Below are positions 17,939 through 27,900 of a DNA stretch of 64,000 nucleotides, in pieces (within the stretch, counting starts at the first letter, position 1; each line of letters opens with the position of its first letter). The DNA is from Rhodococcus sp. RD6.2. Its GTDB lineage: Bacteria > Actinomycetota > Actinomycetes > Mycobacteriales > Mycobacteriaceae. The notes below the pieces were generated by a model. It searched no databases, was not told the DNA's origin, and saw only the letters and a list, made by a program, of their open reading frames with translations. A program made the position numbers and the translations under genes. The DNA lies in assembly GCF_001040705.1 (NCBI RefSeq), contig NZ_CVQP01000005.1:475477-539476 (forward strand), written 5' to 3'.

Positions 17939-19309
17939 CTATTCCTCAGGGTCCGACGAATCGGAGTTCACGAGCTCGGTCGACAGGTCCAGTTGGGGCT
18001 CTCGTTCGCGGACGGTGACGACGACACCGCGATAGCGCGCCAACGCCGGTAGCACCAGGACGCCGCCCTCGACCTTGCGGACGAGGCGTTGCGCGTCGAG
18101 CAGGTCGACCGAGCGCCTGCGCAGTCCAGCGGGATCCGCCTGCCACTGCGCGGCGAACGTGCGGCCGAACCGCAGTCCGAGCTCGGTGACGACAGCGTCG
18201 ATCCAGCTGTCCTCGACGAGCGGATAGGTCGCCTGCGTCTCCTGCGGTGCGTCGACGCGTGCCTCGGGCCGGGACTCCGGGGAATCGTCCGCGAGTTCGA
18301 GCAGGAGGCCGGCCGCCGGGATCGCGCTGTCGAGCTGCGCGACCAGGTCGTCGGTTCTGTTGTTCGGCAGGGGGATTCGCATCGGGTCCGGAGCGTCGGG
18401 ATCCTGGACGCGGTCCGCGATCTCCCCGGCAAGCAGCAGCGCGACCTGCGCGATCGTCCCGGTCGACGGGAAGCGGATGTCCGAGAGGCGGCCCGACTGG
18501 TCGATCAGCGCGATGCCCTCGGCGCGGCGCTCGACGACGAGGCCGGTGAGCATCGCCACGTCGGCGGCAGTCCGGGGCAACGCGAGCTGAAGCCGCTCGT
18601 CCTCGTCGAGGTCGTCCGCGTACACGACGGGATGCTGCACCAGCGCGCGCCGAACCCGGCGCGCGGTCTCCCGTGTGGTGGCGGTCTCGTCGACCACGGT
18701 GAGCAGTCCGCGTACCGACGTCAGGTGTTGCAGCGCCCGCGGTGGACGGAACAGGGCGATCACCACCGACCGGTCGATGTCGTAGAGCGCTTCGCCCGCA
18801 TCGGGATTCGACGCCCAGCCGGTCGCGTCGCCGTCCGCGAGCCGGATGGCACCTCGGGCGGTGAGCCACCCGATCGCGTCGACGAGCGCGCTGCGGTCCG
18901 TGAACCGCTCGGTCGAGAGGTCGACCGTCGGGACCTGCGTGGCCTCCGCCGCGACGTGATCGGCCAACTCCGACAGGGTGATCTGGTTCCCGGCGCGACC
19001 GAGCGCGGCCAGTGCCAGCGCGAGGTACGCGTAGCGCCGCCGGTCGAAGGCGCGATCCCCGGACGTGGCCGGGGCTGTGGGATCGAGGCGGTCCGCGGCC
19101 GTGAACAGTCGGGCCGTCGTCTCCGTCACCTCCAGGCGGTACCCGAAGAGTTCGAGGAGGTCGTCCCGCAGTTCGGTCGTCCACCGGCGCAGCAGCGGCA
19201 GGGCCAGCGGATCCGGGTATGTCGTGGTCACCAGGTGGTTCGCCAGGATCACCCGTGCTGCCCGCTGATAGGACTCGAGCATCAGCGGTGAGATCTCGCG
19301 GGCCCTCAC
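17939..19309 (-). CDS. jetB: JetB-like protein of type II Wadjet (TIGR02678/DUF2398 family)
   Basis: A 456-residue protein of the TIGR02678/DUF2398 family, the MukE-like kite subunit of type II Wadjet, which bridges the kleisin JetA and the JetC heads. Features seen are a helical N-terminus (MLESYQRAARVILANHLVTT), RRYAYLALALAALGRAGNQITLSELADHV resembling winged-helix segments (quoted in two overlapping parts by position 78-107), and a Glu/Asp-rich tail. The GTG start overlaps the jetA stop by 4 bases (GTGA), indicating translational coupling. Length is normal for the family. No catalytic motif is expected. Confidence 0.87.
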   Translation of the reverse strand: MRAREISPLMLESYQRAARVILANHLVTTTYPDPLALPLLRRWTTELRDDLLELFGYRLEVTETTARLFTAADRLDPTAPATSGDRAFDRRRYAYLALALAALGRAGNQITLSELADHVAAEATQVPTVDLSTERFTDRSALVDAIGWLTARGAIRLADGDATGWASNPDAGEALYDIDRSVVIALFRPPRALQHLTSVRGLLTVVDETATTRETARRVRRALVQHPVVYADDLDEDERLQLALPRTAADVAMLTGLVVERRAEGIALIDQSGRLSDIRFPSTGTIAQVALLLAGEIADRVQDPDAPDPMRIPLPNNRTDDLVAQLDSAIPAAGLLLELADDSPESRPEARVDAPQETQATYPLVEDSWIDAVVTELGLRFGRTFAAQWQADPAGLRRRSVDLLDAQRLVRKVEGGVLVLPALARYRGVVVTVREREPQLDLSTELVNSDSSDPEE

Positions 19310-20829
19310 TGGACGCTCACCCGCAGCCGGTCCAGGTGCAGTCGGCCCCTGGCCGTCTCGACGGTTGTCGATTCCTCGTGCGGCGACAGGGTCAGGCGCA
19401 CCCCGTTCTCGGAGCCCGTGCTGTCACGTACGACGCCACTGACCGGTACCCGTGCGGTCAACGCGGCGGTCAACAAGCCGAGCAGCACATCGGTCTCCTC
19501 CTCGCCGAGGACGCGGTCGTAGGCACCGCCCGCGGCCAGGGAGCGGGCCGCCTCCGCGCGCGCACGCTGCGCCGCGAGCTGCGCGTCCCGCAGCCGGCGG
19601 ATGCTCGCCTCGTTGCGCTGCACGCGGCCCGGTGCCCCGGCCGCGGCGGGCTTACCCGTCTCGGCGAGGGTACGGGAGATCTCCACCGGCGGCGCGTCCC
19701 ACCACGACCGCGAATCCGGGATGAGGTCGGCGTCCGGATGGACCGTCGACAGATGCCGCGGCCGACCCAGATCGAACACGGCCTGGAACAGTGCGTGAGC
19801 GGCATCCTCGGTGGGTGCGCCCGCGAACCAGCCGGCCAGGTGCCGCAGCTGACTCTCCCGGCTGACGCCGCCGCGTCGCGTCTCGGTGACACGGCGCAGC
19901 AGGGCCAGCACCGCCGAGATGGCGGCCATCGTGCCCTCCCGGAGCCGCTCCGACTCGCTCGGACCGTCGGAGGAGGCGACGAACCACTGGGTGAGCCCGG
20001 ACCACCGCTGCGTCCAGTCGGCCTCCCGCTCCGTCACGGTCAGGAACAGGCGTTCGTCGGCAATCGCGGCCCGCCCGAGGAGGTCGCGCACGCCACTCTC
20101 TTCGACGTCGGAGATCGCCGACGCGAGCTTCGGCGCGTACCGCGCGAGGTCGGAGCTGAACTCCCGCATGTGGGTCAGCAGCGCGTCCTTGCGCACCAGG
20201 AACGCTTCCGGGGTGATCTCCGTGGTGCGGACGAGGTCACCGAGCGTGAGGTAGAACTGCGACGCCCGCGTCGCCATGTCGGACAGCGTGGAGTCGAGGC
20301 GGCGCAGCGTGCGATAGATCAGCTCGCCGTCGCCGCGGCGGTTCGCCTCCGCCAACTGCTGCAGATCCGACAGTAGATCGGGCAGGGCGAGACGGGAGAG
20401 GGCGGCCTCGTCGAGGCGAAGCGCGAGCACGTCCCGGACCGCGCGGAACGCCTGGTAACCCAGCCGGCTGAACTGGTAGACGAAGTGCCGGTTGCGGTAC
20501 TCCGCCAGCGTCGCGGCTCGGGACCCGTCGTAGCTGCGTTCGAGTACGCCCCACTGATGGAGTTGGTCGAGAAGCGGAGTGATCTCCGCGGCCGTCATTG
20601 CCCGCGTCCCCATCCGGGTCAGCGTGTCGGCCACGTCACCGGCGTGCAACAGCACCACGTAGTTGGCCCTGGCATGGTCGAACGCACGCAGCACCGTCAC
20701 ATAGTCGGTGCGCTTGTCCGCCGTCGCGAACGCGAACATCCGCAGCCGGTCTGCTGTCACGAACGGGTCGTCGGTCTGATGGAGACCGCCTTCGCGCTCG
20801 TCGTTGGGTGCCGGGCCGGATTCACTCAC
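19306..20829 (-). CDS. jetA: JetA-like kleisin of type II Wadjet (TIGR02677/DUF2397 family)
   Basis: A 507-residue TIGR02677/DUF2397 protein, the MukF-like kleisin of type II Wadjet. The family opening FAFATADKRTDYVTVLRAFD follows a short N-terminal leader, then a winged-helix region (LLDQLHQWGVLERSYDGSRA) and helical segments (ADRLFLTVTEREADWTQRW is a partial view by eye). The GTG at 20829 is preferred because a TACCCT -10 hexamer ends 6 bases upstream, giving a leaderless start; a GTG at 20883 would begin inside the preceding terminator region. It is first in the jetABC operon and overlaps jetB by 4 bases. Confidence 0.86.
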   Translation of the reverse strand: MSESGPAPNDEREGGLHQTDDPFVTADRLRMFAFATADKRTDYVTVLRAFDHARANYVVLLHAGDVADTLTRMGTRAMTAAEITPLLDQLHQWGVLERSYDGSRAATLAEYRNRHFVYQFSRLGYQAFRAVRDVLALRLDEAALSRLALPDLLSDLQQLAEANRRGDGELIYRTLRRLDSTLSDMATRASQFYLTLGDLVRTTEITPEAFLVRKDALLTHMREFSSDLARYAPKLASAISDVEESGVRDLLGRAAIADERLFLTVTEREADWTQRWSGLTQWFVASSDGPSESERLREGTMAAISAVLALLRRVTETRRGGVSRESQLRHLAGWFAGAPTEDAAHALFQAVFDLGRPRHLSTVHPDADLIPDSRSWWDAPPVEISRTLAETGKPAAAGAPGRVQRNEASIRRLRDAQLAAQRARAEAARSLAAGGAYDRVLGEEETDVLLGLLTAALTARVPVSGVVRDSTGSENGVRLTLSPHEESTTVETARGRLHLDRLRVSVQ

Positions 20830-20835
20830 CGTGAC

Positions 20836-20841
20836 AGGGTA
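20836..20841 (-). promoter_or_regulatory. -10 hexamer TACCCT of the jetABC operon
   Basis: On the minus strand TACCCT ends 6 bases before the GTG at 20829 with no Shine-Dalgarno sequence between, suggesting a leaderless transcript. The upstream porin gene is cut off by a hairpin at 20887-20918, so the Wadjet genes are likely an independent unit. Confidence 0.45.
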
Positions 20842-20886
20842 GGGGAGTCGGGACCCTGGACCCAGTTGACCGGGCCGTGACACACG

Positions 20887-20918
20887 TCGGGCGGGACCCG
20901 GTGCCGGATCCCGCCCGA
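20887..20918 (-). terminator. Hairpin terminator of the MspA porin gene
   Basis: Ten-base perfect arms TCGGGCGGGA and TCCCGCCCGA enclose a 12-base loop that can fold further (CCGG/CCGG). It lies just downstream of the porin stop and upstream of the jetA promoter, separating the two units. No U-tract. Confidence 0.6.
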
Positions 20919-20941
20919 TGCGGGTGGTGAGGGAACTGCGA

Positions 20942-21685
20942 TCAGATCGGGACCGGGGCCCCGTACGTCATCACGATGTCCCCGGACGCGAGTTCGACCT
21001 TCGCGTACGGGCGCAGGGTGACGGGACCGATGGCGCCCGACACGCTGCCGTGGACGTTGCCGATCCGAATCTTCGCGAAGGGACCGCCGAACTCCTTGTC
21101 CTCGATGACGGGGACATCGGTGATGCCGCCGGGCTCGAGGTCGAAGATCAGGTTCTGCTGCGGGATGATGTCACCCGCGAGCATCCCGCGATTCTCGAAT
21201 CCGAGGATGAAGTCCGGATCGTCGCCGCCCGGCAGGAATCCGATGAGGTCGATGCCGTTCTTGCTCTCCAACTCGTACCCCAGGCCGGGTGTGTTGAGTT
21301 GGATGGTGGCGCCCGTCAGGGCGATGGGATAGCCCACCTGGTAGCCGAACGAGATCTTGCTGCCGGACATGGAATCGGCGCCGGGACCACTGATCCGTGC
21401 CTCTGCATAGCCGCTGTGGAAGAACTCACGGCTGAGCGGCGAACTGTCCAGCGGCGGGACCCCGACGATCGAGGTGTCGCCCTGGCTGATCTCGACGAGG
21501 TTGTCGGACCCGTCGGTAATGCTGCTGTAGTTGTTGACGACGGCACCGGCGGTGCCGGTTCCGAGTCCGACGACGAGGGCAGCGACACCGGCGACGGCCA
21601 GTGCCCGGGAGCGATGTCGGCCCGCACGCGGGCCCGACGCGGTGGTACTTCGACGAATCCGACGTTCCGAACGACTGACGTCCAT
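20942..21685 (-). CDS. MspA family porin
   Basis: A 247-residue secreted protein of the MspA outer-membrane porin family, which makes water-filled channels for small hydrophilic solutes through the mycolate layer. A basic N-terminus is followed by a signal sequence (residues about 28-48, ending GTGTAGA before VVNNYSS). The mature part is beta-rich with typical segments such as EFFHSGYAEARI, KISFGYQVGYPIAL and IRIGNVHGSVSG. The ATG at 21685 is used; a GTG two codons earlier is equally possible. It is followed by its own terminator. Adjacency to narGHJI might reflect nitrate uptake across the outer membrane, which is conjecture. Confidence 0.88.
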   Translation of the reverse strand: MDVSRSERRIRRSTTASGPRAGRHRSRALAVAGVAALVVGLGTGTAGAVVNNYSSITDGSDNLVEISQGDTSIVGVPPLDSSPLSREFFHSGYAEARISGPGADSMSGSKISFGYQVGYPIALTGATIQLNTPGLGYELESKNGIDLIGFLPGGDDPDFILGFENRGMLAGDIIPQQNLIFDLEPGGITDVPVIEDKEFGGPFAKIRIGNVHGSVSGAIGPVTLRPYAKVELASGDIVMTYGAPVPI

Positions 21686-21826
21686 GGACACCTCATCCGT
21701 TGGGTTGTCACCCGGATGCGGGCACGCACCCGGTCACCTCCGTGGGCAAATTTTCCCGAACCACCTCGAACGCTATCGGATGCCGTCAGCGACCGCGCTG
21801 TTTTCTACCCCGTAGACACGTCATGT

Positions 21827-22561
21827 TCACGCTCGCGTCCGGTTTGCCGTTTCCCAGGCGCGGTCGTACCGGTTTCCGCCCGGCCGCTTCACGTCCTTGC
21901 TGCGATAGACGACGTACGGCCTGCCGAGGTACCCGAGCGGGGCGCTGAACACGTGAACCAGGCGCGTGTACGGCCAGATCGCCAGCAGCGCGAGCACCGT
22001 GAGGCCGTGCAGCTGGAAGCTCAGCGGAACGCCCACCATCAGCTCCGGCTGCGGGCTCAGGGAGAACAGGCTGCGGAACCACGGCGAGACCGTCGAGCGG
22101 TAGTCGTAGTGACCGAGGATCACGTTCTCGCCGAGGGTGTTGAACATGCCGGTGGCGATCACCACGATGAACAGTCCGTACATGATCTTGTCGTTGACGG
22201 TGGTCACCTTGCGCACACTCACCACGGTGGTCCGGCGGTACACCAGGATCGCCAGTCCGGCCACGGTCGCGATGCCCGCCGGAACACCCATACCGACGGC
22301 AATGACGTGGTAGGCGCCCTCGGAGATGCCCAGCGCACTGGTCCAACTCGCCGGGATCAGCACGCCGCCGACGTGCCCGGCGAGAACCGCGAGGATCCCG
22401 AAGTGGAACAGCGGACTGCCCAGGCGCAGGAGCCGCGACTCGTACATCTGCGACGACCGCGTCGTCCAGCCGAACTGGTCCTTGCGGTACCGCCACACAT
22501 GGCCGACGACGAACGAGGTCAGCGCGATGTACGGCAGTGTCAGCCAGAGCAGATTGCTCAC
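21827..22561 (-). CDS. narI: Respiratory nitrate reductase gamma subunit NarI
   Basis: The 244-residue cytochrome b subunit that takes electrons from menaquinol and passes them to NarH. Five hydrophobic helices are visible, with the heme-ligand histidines in VVGHVWRYR (helix 2), LFHFGILAVLAGHVGG and LTVLALLAIWPYTRLVHVFS. The C-terminal SAPLGYLGRPYVVYR is typical of actinobacterial NarI. The GTG start overlaps the narJ stop by 4 bases (GTGA). It is the last gene of narGHJI; the downstream porin has its own start. Confidence 0.96.
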   Translation of the reverse strand: MSNLLWLTLPYIALTSFVVGHVWRYRKDQFGWTTRSSQMYESRLLRLGSPLFHFGILAVLAGHVGGVLIPASWTSALGISEGAYHVIAVGMGVPAGIATVAGLAILVYRRTTVVSVRKVTTVNDKIMYGLFIVVIATGMFNTLGENVILGHYDYRSTVSPWFRSLFSLSPQPELMVGVPLSFQLHGLTVLALLAIWPYTRLVHVFSAPLGYLGRPYVVYRSKDVKRPGGNRYDRAWETANRTRA

Positions 22562-23328
22562 CGGGTGGCTCCGATCTGGGCGGTACCGGCGACGCGGGAG
22601 GGGTCGCCGAGGCCGGGGTAGTCGTCGACGGCGGTGCCGTCTCCGTATGAACCGATGTGGGGGTGCAGCGCCGGATCGAGTGCGTAGGTGTCGAGGCCGA
22701 CGGCGTCCTCGGGCGGACCCTCCGCAGCGAGCTTGACCACCTGCGCGCGATCGTCGGTGTCGAGTTCCGGCAGGGTCGAACAGACGGCGTCGATCACGCT
22801 CGCGTAGGCAGACCCGCTGTCGTGCAGTGACAGTCGGAGCACTTCGATCACGGCGCGGTGCGTGATCAGCAGGCGTCGTCCCCGGGTCGGGTCGGTGGTC
22901 GCCGCGAACTCCAGCACCACGGGCAGGAAGTCGGGGAGCTCGTGGTCGCCCAGCTCCAGGCCGGCGTTGCGGTACGCGGTCTTGAAGCGCAGCAACGCCA
23001 TTCCGCGGTTCCTGGTGTCGCCGTACGCGTAGTACGACAGGTGCAGGCTCGACCGCCGTCGCAGGTCGAACGTCTCGACGTAGCGCGCGGCGAGTGCGAT
23101 CGGATCCTGATCCCGCATGTGCTCGATACACGCGAGCAGGTTCGGGCCGGCCGGTTCCGGGATCGGTGCCGCAGCGGCGCGTAGATCGTCCAGCAGGTCG
23201 AGCGTGGACTGGTGCGGGTAGTCGAGGATCAGGGCCGCGACGCGCCACACCAGGCGCTGCTGGGTGTCCGTCAGTATCTCGGCCGCGGGCGCGGCGCGCT
23301 TGCTCCGGCGCAGGTTCAGCACACCCAT
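22558..23328 (-). CDS. narJ: Nitrate reductase molybdenum cofactor assembly chaperone NarJ
   Basis: A 256-residue TorD/NarJ-type chaperone that binds the NarG N-terminus while molybdenum cofactor and Fe-S clusters are inserted. Typical elements are WRVAALILDYPHQSTLDLL near residue 30 and the motif DHELPDFLPVVLEFAA in the middle. The extended acidic and Gly-rich C-terminus is common in actinobacterial homologues. The ATG overlaps the narH stop by one base (TGATG) and the stop overlaps the narI start, so the three are translationally coupled. No transmembrane segment is present. Confidence 0.95.
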   Translation of the reverse strand: MGVLNLRRSKRAAPAAEILTDTQQRLVWRVAALILDYPHQSTLDLLDDLRAAAAPIPEPAGPNLLACIEHMRDQDPIALAARYVETFDLRRRSSLHLSYYAYGDTRNRGMALLRFKTAYRNAGLELGDHELPDFLPVVLEFAATTDPTRGRRLLITHRAVIEVLRLSLHDSGSAYASVIDAVCSTLPELDTDDRAQVVKLAAEGPPEDAVGLDTYALDPALHPHIGSYGDGTAVDDYPGLGDPSRVAGTAQIGATR

Positions 23329-24974
23329 CAGGACTCCTCCCGTGAGCCGGCCGGGACCAGCCCGTCGGTGCTGCGGCCGTCCCAGTTGAGGAGGTTGATC
23401 CGGCGTTCCTTGTTCTCCGGTGCCGCGCCGTTGGTGTCCTCCCCGACGAGGTGGAACTTGTCGGCCATCACCTCGAACGCCGTCATTCCCGCGCCGCCCG
23501 CGGTCGGCCCGCCCATGCCGGGTCCGCTGTCGTCCTCCAGGCTGCAGCCGGTGGCGAGCGCATCGAGGCGATGCGCGTCCGAGCTGGCGCCGGTGGGGAT
23601 GACGTAGCGGTCCTCGTACTTCGCGAGGGCGAGCAGGCGGTACATCGCGGTCAGTTCGTCCGGTGTGAGGCGGACGGCGTCCGCCACCTCCGGCTTGATC
23701 GACTCACCGAGATTGACCTGACGCATGTGTGCGCGCATTGCCGCCAGACGTTGCAGTGACGCGCGGACCGGTCCGATCTCGCCCGCGGTGAACAACTCCG
23801 CGAGGTACTCGATCGGGATGCGCAGCGAGTCGATCGCACCGAACAGGTTGTCCGCGGACTCGCCGTCGTGACCGGTGTCGGACAGCGCCTCCACCATCGG
23901 CGACAGCGGCGGGATATACCAGACCATCGGCATCGTCCGGTACTCCGGATGCAGCGGCAACGCCACCTGGTAGTCGACGATCAGCTTGTACACGGGTGAG
24001 TTCTGTGCCGCCTCGATGAACTCCGAGGAGATGCCCGCCCGCTCGGCCTCCGCGACGACACGAGGATCGTGCGGGTTGAGGAACACACCCAGCTGCGACG
24101 GATACAGGTCCTTGTCGTCGGTGACCGACGCCGCGTCCAGCACCGCGTCGGCGTCGTAGAGCATCACACCGATGTAGCGGAGCCGACCGACGCACGTCTC
24201 CGAGCAGATCGTCGGGATGCCGACCTCGATCCGCGGGTAGCAGAACGTGCATTTCTCGGCCTTGCCGGTCTTGTGGTTGAAGTAGATCTTCTTGTACGGG
24301 CAGCCGGTGACGCACTGCCGCCAGCCGCGGCACTTGTCCTGGTCGACGAGCACGATGCCGTCCTCGGACCTCTTGTAGATCGCGCCCGACGGGCACGACG
24401 CCGCACACGCCGGATTGAGGCAGTGCTCGCAGATCCGCGGCAGGTAGAACATGAACGTCTGCTCGAACTCGAGCTTGACCTTGTCCGACACCTTCGCCAG
24501 CACGGGGTCCTTGCCGACCTGCTCCGGTCCCGACCCCAGGTCGTCGTCCCAGTTCGCACCCCACGTGACCTTGGTGTCCTCGCCCGTCAGTAGCGACTTC
24601 GGCCGCGCGACCGGGGTGGTGTCCATCGGCGCCGACGCGAGCAGGTTGTCGTAGTCGTACGTCCACGGCTCGTAGTAGTCGTTGATCGTGGGCAGGTCCG
24701 GGTTCGCGAAGATGTTCAGCAGCCGCTTCACACGCGAGCCGGACTTGAGGGTGAGCTTGCCGCGCTTGTTCAGCGTCCAACCGCCCTTCCACTTCTCCTG
24801 GTCCTGGTACTGCCGCGGATAGCCTTGTCCGGGACGGGTTTCCACGTTGTTGAACCACGCGTACTCGACGCCGCCACGGTTGGTCCACGCCTGCTTGCAG
24901 GTGACGCTGCACGTGTGGCAGCCGATGCACTTGTCCAGGTTCATGACCATGGCCATCTGTGCCATGACTCTCAT
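23328..24974 (-). CDS. narH: Respiratory nitrate reductase beta subunit NarH
   Basis: The 548-residue iron-sulfur subunit carrying electrons from NarI to NarG. Four cysteine clusters are visible: CIGCHTCSVTC at residues 16-26, CEHCLNPACAASCP, a cluster in CRGWRQCVTGCP with Trp in place of one Cys (the usual [3Fe-4S] site of NarH), and CTFCYPRIEVGIPTICSETC as the last. All match the family. The ATG at 24974 is one base from the narG stop. Length is slightly above the E. coli protein, normal for actinobacteria. Confidence 0.97.
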   Translation of the reverse strand: MRVMAQMAMVMNLDKCIGCHTCSVTCKQAWTNRGGVEYAWFNNVETRPGQGYPRQYQDQEKWKGGWTLNKRGKLTLKSGSRVKRLLNIFANPDLPTINDYYEPWTYDYDNLLASAPMDTTPVARPKSLLTGEDTKVTWGANWDDDLGSGPEQVGKDPVLAKVSDKVKLEFEQTFMFYLPRICEHCLNPACAASCPSGAIYKRSEDGIVLVDQDKCRGWRQCVTGCPYKKIYFNHKTGKAEKCTFCYPRIEVGIPTICSETCVGRLRYIGVMLYDADAVLDAASVTDDKDLYPSQLGVFLNPHDPRVVAEAERAGISSEFIEAAQNSPVYKLIVDYQVALPLHPEYRTMPMVWYIPPLSPMVEALSDTGHDGESADNLFGAIDSLRIPIEYLAELFTAGEIGPVRASLQRLAAMRAHMRQVNLGESIKPEVADAVRLTPDELTAMYRLLALAKYEDRYVIPTGASSDAHRLDALATGCSLEDDSGPGMGGPTAGGAGMTAFEVMADKFHLVGEDTNGAAPENKERRINLLNWDGRSTDGLVPAGSREES

Positions 24975-24975
24975 G

Positions 24976-27900
24976 TCAGTACGTCACTTCCTGGTCGCGG
25001 CGACGAATCGTGGTGACCTCGTCGCGCTGGTTTCCGGTGGGGCCGTGGTAGTTCAGGGCGAAGGACTGCTGCGCGTAACCGCCGATCAGGTGCGACGGCT
25101 TGATCATCACGCGGGTCAGCGCGTTGTGGATGCCGCCGCGTTTGCCGGTGCGCTCGGTTCGCGGTACGTCCACCGCGCGGTCCTGGGCGTGGTACATGAA
25201 CACCGTGCCCTCGGGCATCCGGTGGCTCACGATCGCGCGCGCCACGACGATGCCGTTGCGGTTCGTCGCCTCGATCCAGTCGTTGTCCGCGACACCGATC
25301 TTCACGGCGTCCACGTCGGACATCCAGATCGTCTGACCGCCGCGCGAGAGGGTCAGCATGTGCAGGTTGTCCTGGTACGCCGAGTGGATCGACCACTTGC
25401 TGTGCGGGGTCAGATAGCGGACCGTGACACTGCCGCCGACGCCGTTGCCGTGGGTCTCACCGACCGCGGGCTCCGCGAACAACGCCGTCATGTCGAGCGG
25501 TGGCCGGAATATCGGCAACTGTTCACCGAGTTCGGACATCCAGTCGTGGTCGAGGTAGAAGTGCTGGCGACCGGTCAGCGTGTGCCAGGGCTTGAGACGC
25601 TCGGTGTTGATGGTGAACGGCGAGTAGCGACGGCCACCGGTCTCGCTGCCCGACCACTCGGGCGAGGTGATGACGGGAACGGGCCGAGCCTGCGTGTCGG
25701 AGAACCGGATCCGGGTGCCCTCGTTCTCGGCGGCCAGGTCGACCAGCTGTGTTCCGGTGCGTTCCTGCAGGTGCTCGAATCCCTGCGTGGCCAGGCGGCC
25801 GTTCGTGGTGCCCGACAATGCGAGGATCGCCTCCGCGGCGTGCTTGTCCTTGGCCAGTGACGGGCGTCCCGCGGCGGGTCCGGTGGCCACGGCACCGTTG
25901 ACGGAGCGCAGATAGCCGACTTCTTCGGTCGGAAACGTCGTGACGCCCTTCGTCGTCAGACCGAGCTCCTCCACGAGCGGGCCGAGTGCCCCCATCTTCT
26001 CGGCGATGGTCGTGTAGTCGCGTTCGACGACCACCAGCTTCGGCATCGTCTTGCCCGGGATCGGCTCGCACTCACCGCGTTTCCAGTCGAGGACCCTGCC
26101 GCCCGGCTGCGCGGTGGCATCGACGGTGTCGTGCAACAGCGGGACCGCGACGATGTCCTTGCGGGTGCCGAGGTGCTTCTCGGCGAGCCAACTGAAACCG
26201 CGGGCGATGCGGTGGAACGCGTCGAAGTCGGTCTTCGACTCCCACGGCGGGGAGATCGCGGGCGAGAACGCGTGCACGAACGGATGCATGTCCGTGCTCG
26301 ACAGGTCGTGCTTCTCGTACCAGGTCGCCGCAGGCAGCACCACGTCCGAGAACAGGGTGGTACTGGTCATGCGGAAGTCCAGCGTGGTCAGCAGGTCCAA
26401 CTTTCCTGCGGGTGCCTTGTCCCGCCAGATCAGTTCCTCCGGCCGGATCCCGGTCGAGTCCGACGCCCGCAGGTTCGATCCCGCCCCCAGCAGGTGCTCG
26501 AGGAAGTACTCGTTGCCCTTCGCCGACGAACCGAGCAGGTTCGACCGCCACACGATCAGGGTTCGGGGGAAGTTCTCCGGCGCGTCGGGGTCCTCGACCG
26601 CGAACTGCAGGTGGCCCGACTTCAGGCCGTCGACGACGTGGTCGGCCGGATTCTTCCCGAGTCGCTCCGCCTCGTCCGCGAGATCGAGTGGGTTGCGGTT
26701 GAACGTCGGGTAACTCGGCATCCACCCCAGCCGGGACGCGAGCGCGATGTTGTCTGCGGCGGTGCGTCCCGCGAACGCTCCGGACGCCAGCGGCGACGCC
26801 ATCGCCTCCGAGGTGAACGGGTCGTACCGCCACTGGTCGGTCGCGAGGTACCAGAACACGGTGCCCTGCATCTGCCGGGCCGGCCTGGCCCAGTCGGAGC
26901 CGAACGCGAGGGTCGACCACCCCGTGACGGGCCGGCACTTCTCCTGCCCGACGTAGTGCGCCCAGCCGCCGCCGTTGACACCCTGGCAGCCGGTGAGCAG
27001 CGTCAACGTCAGGAACGACCGATAGATCTGGTCGGAGTGGAACCAGTGGTTGGTGCCCGCGCCCATCAGGATCATGGACCGGCCGCCGGAACGATCGGCA
27101 TTGTCGGCGAACTCGCGCGCCACCCGCGCCGCGGAGGCGGCGGGGACACCCGTGATGCCCTCCTGCCACGCCGGGGTGTACGGCTCGTCGGCGTCGTCGT
27201 AGCCCGTCGGCCAGGTGCCGGGCAGTCCGTCTCGCACGACGCCGTACTGGGCGAGCATGAGGTCGAAGACCGTCGTGACGAGGCGTCCCGCAACGGTTCT
27301 CACGGGCACCCCACGATGCAGGACACCGGGCGTGGCGGTGTCGTAGCGGGGCAGGTCGACCACGACATGCAGCGGAGCGGAACTGGCGGCCTGCCGGTCC
27401 GTGACGGCGTCGACGTCCGCGCCGTGCAGGCTCAGGGCCGGTTCGACGCCCTCCAGGTCGAGATTCCACTTGCCCTTGCCGGACTCGGTGAAGCGGTCGC
27501 CGAGCGACCCGTTCGGGACGACCGGTTCGCCGGTCGCGGAGTCGAGCAGGACCGTCTTGTGAACGGCGCCCTCACCGGTGTCGCCGAGGTCGGCGGCCGT
27601 GAGGAACTTGCCCGGCAGGTACGTCGGGCCGTGGCCGTTGGTCGTCGCGTCGACAGGCCGCGGCTCGAGTGTCACCAGGTACGGCAGGTCGGTGAACTTC
27701 GAGACGTAGTCGACGAAACGCGGAACTTGCTTCTTCACGAAGAACTCGGTGAGGATCACGTGACCCATCGCCATGGCGAGCGCGCCGTCGGTGCCGGGGC
27801 GCGCGGGCAACCACTGGTCGGCGAACTTGGTGTTGTCCGCATAGTCGGGGGAGACCACGACGACCTTCTGGCCGCGGTAGCGGGCCTCGGTCATGTAGTG

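Noticed and set aside
15817-18018. A 733-codon plus-strand frame opposite jetC
   Set aside because: Antisense shadow of the coiled-coil coding region; low-complexity content.
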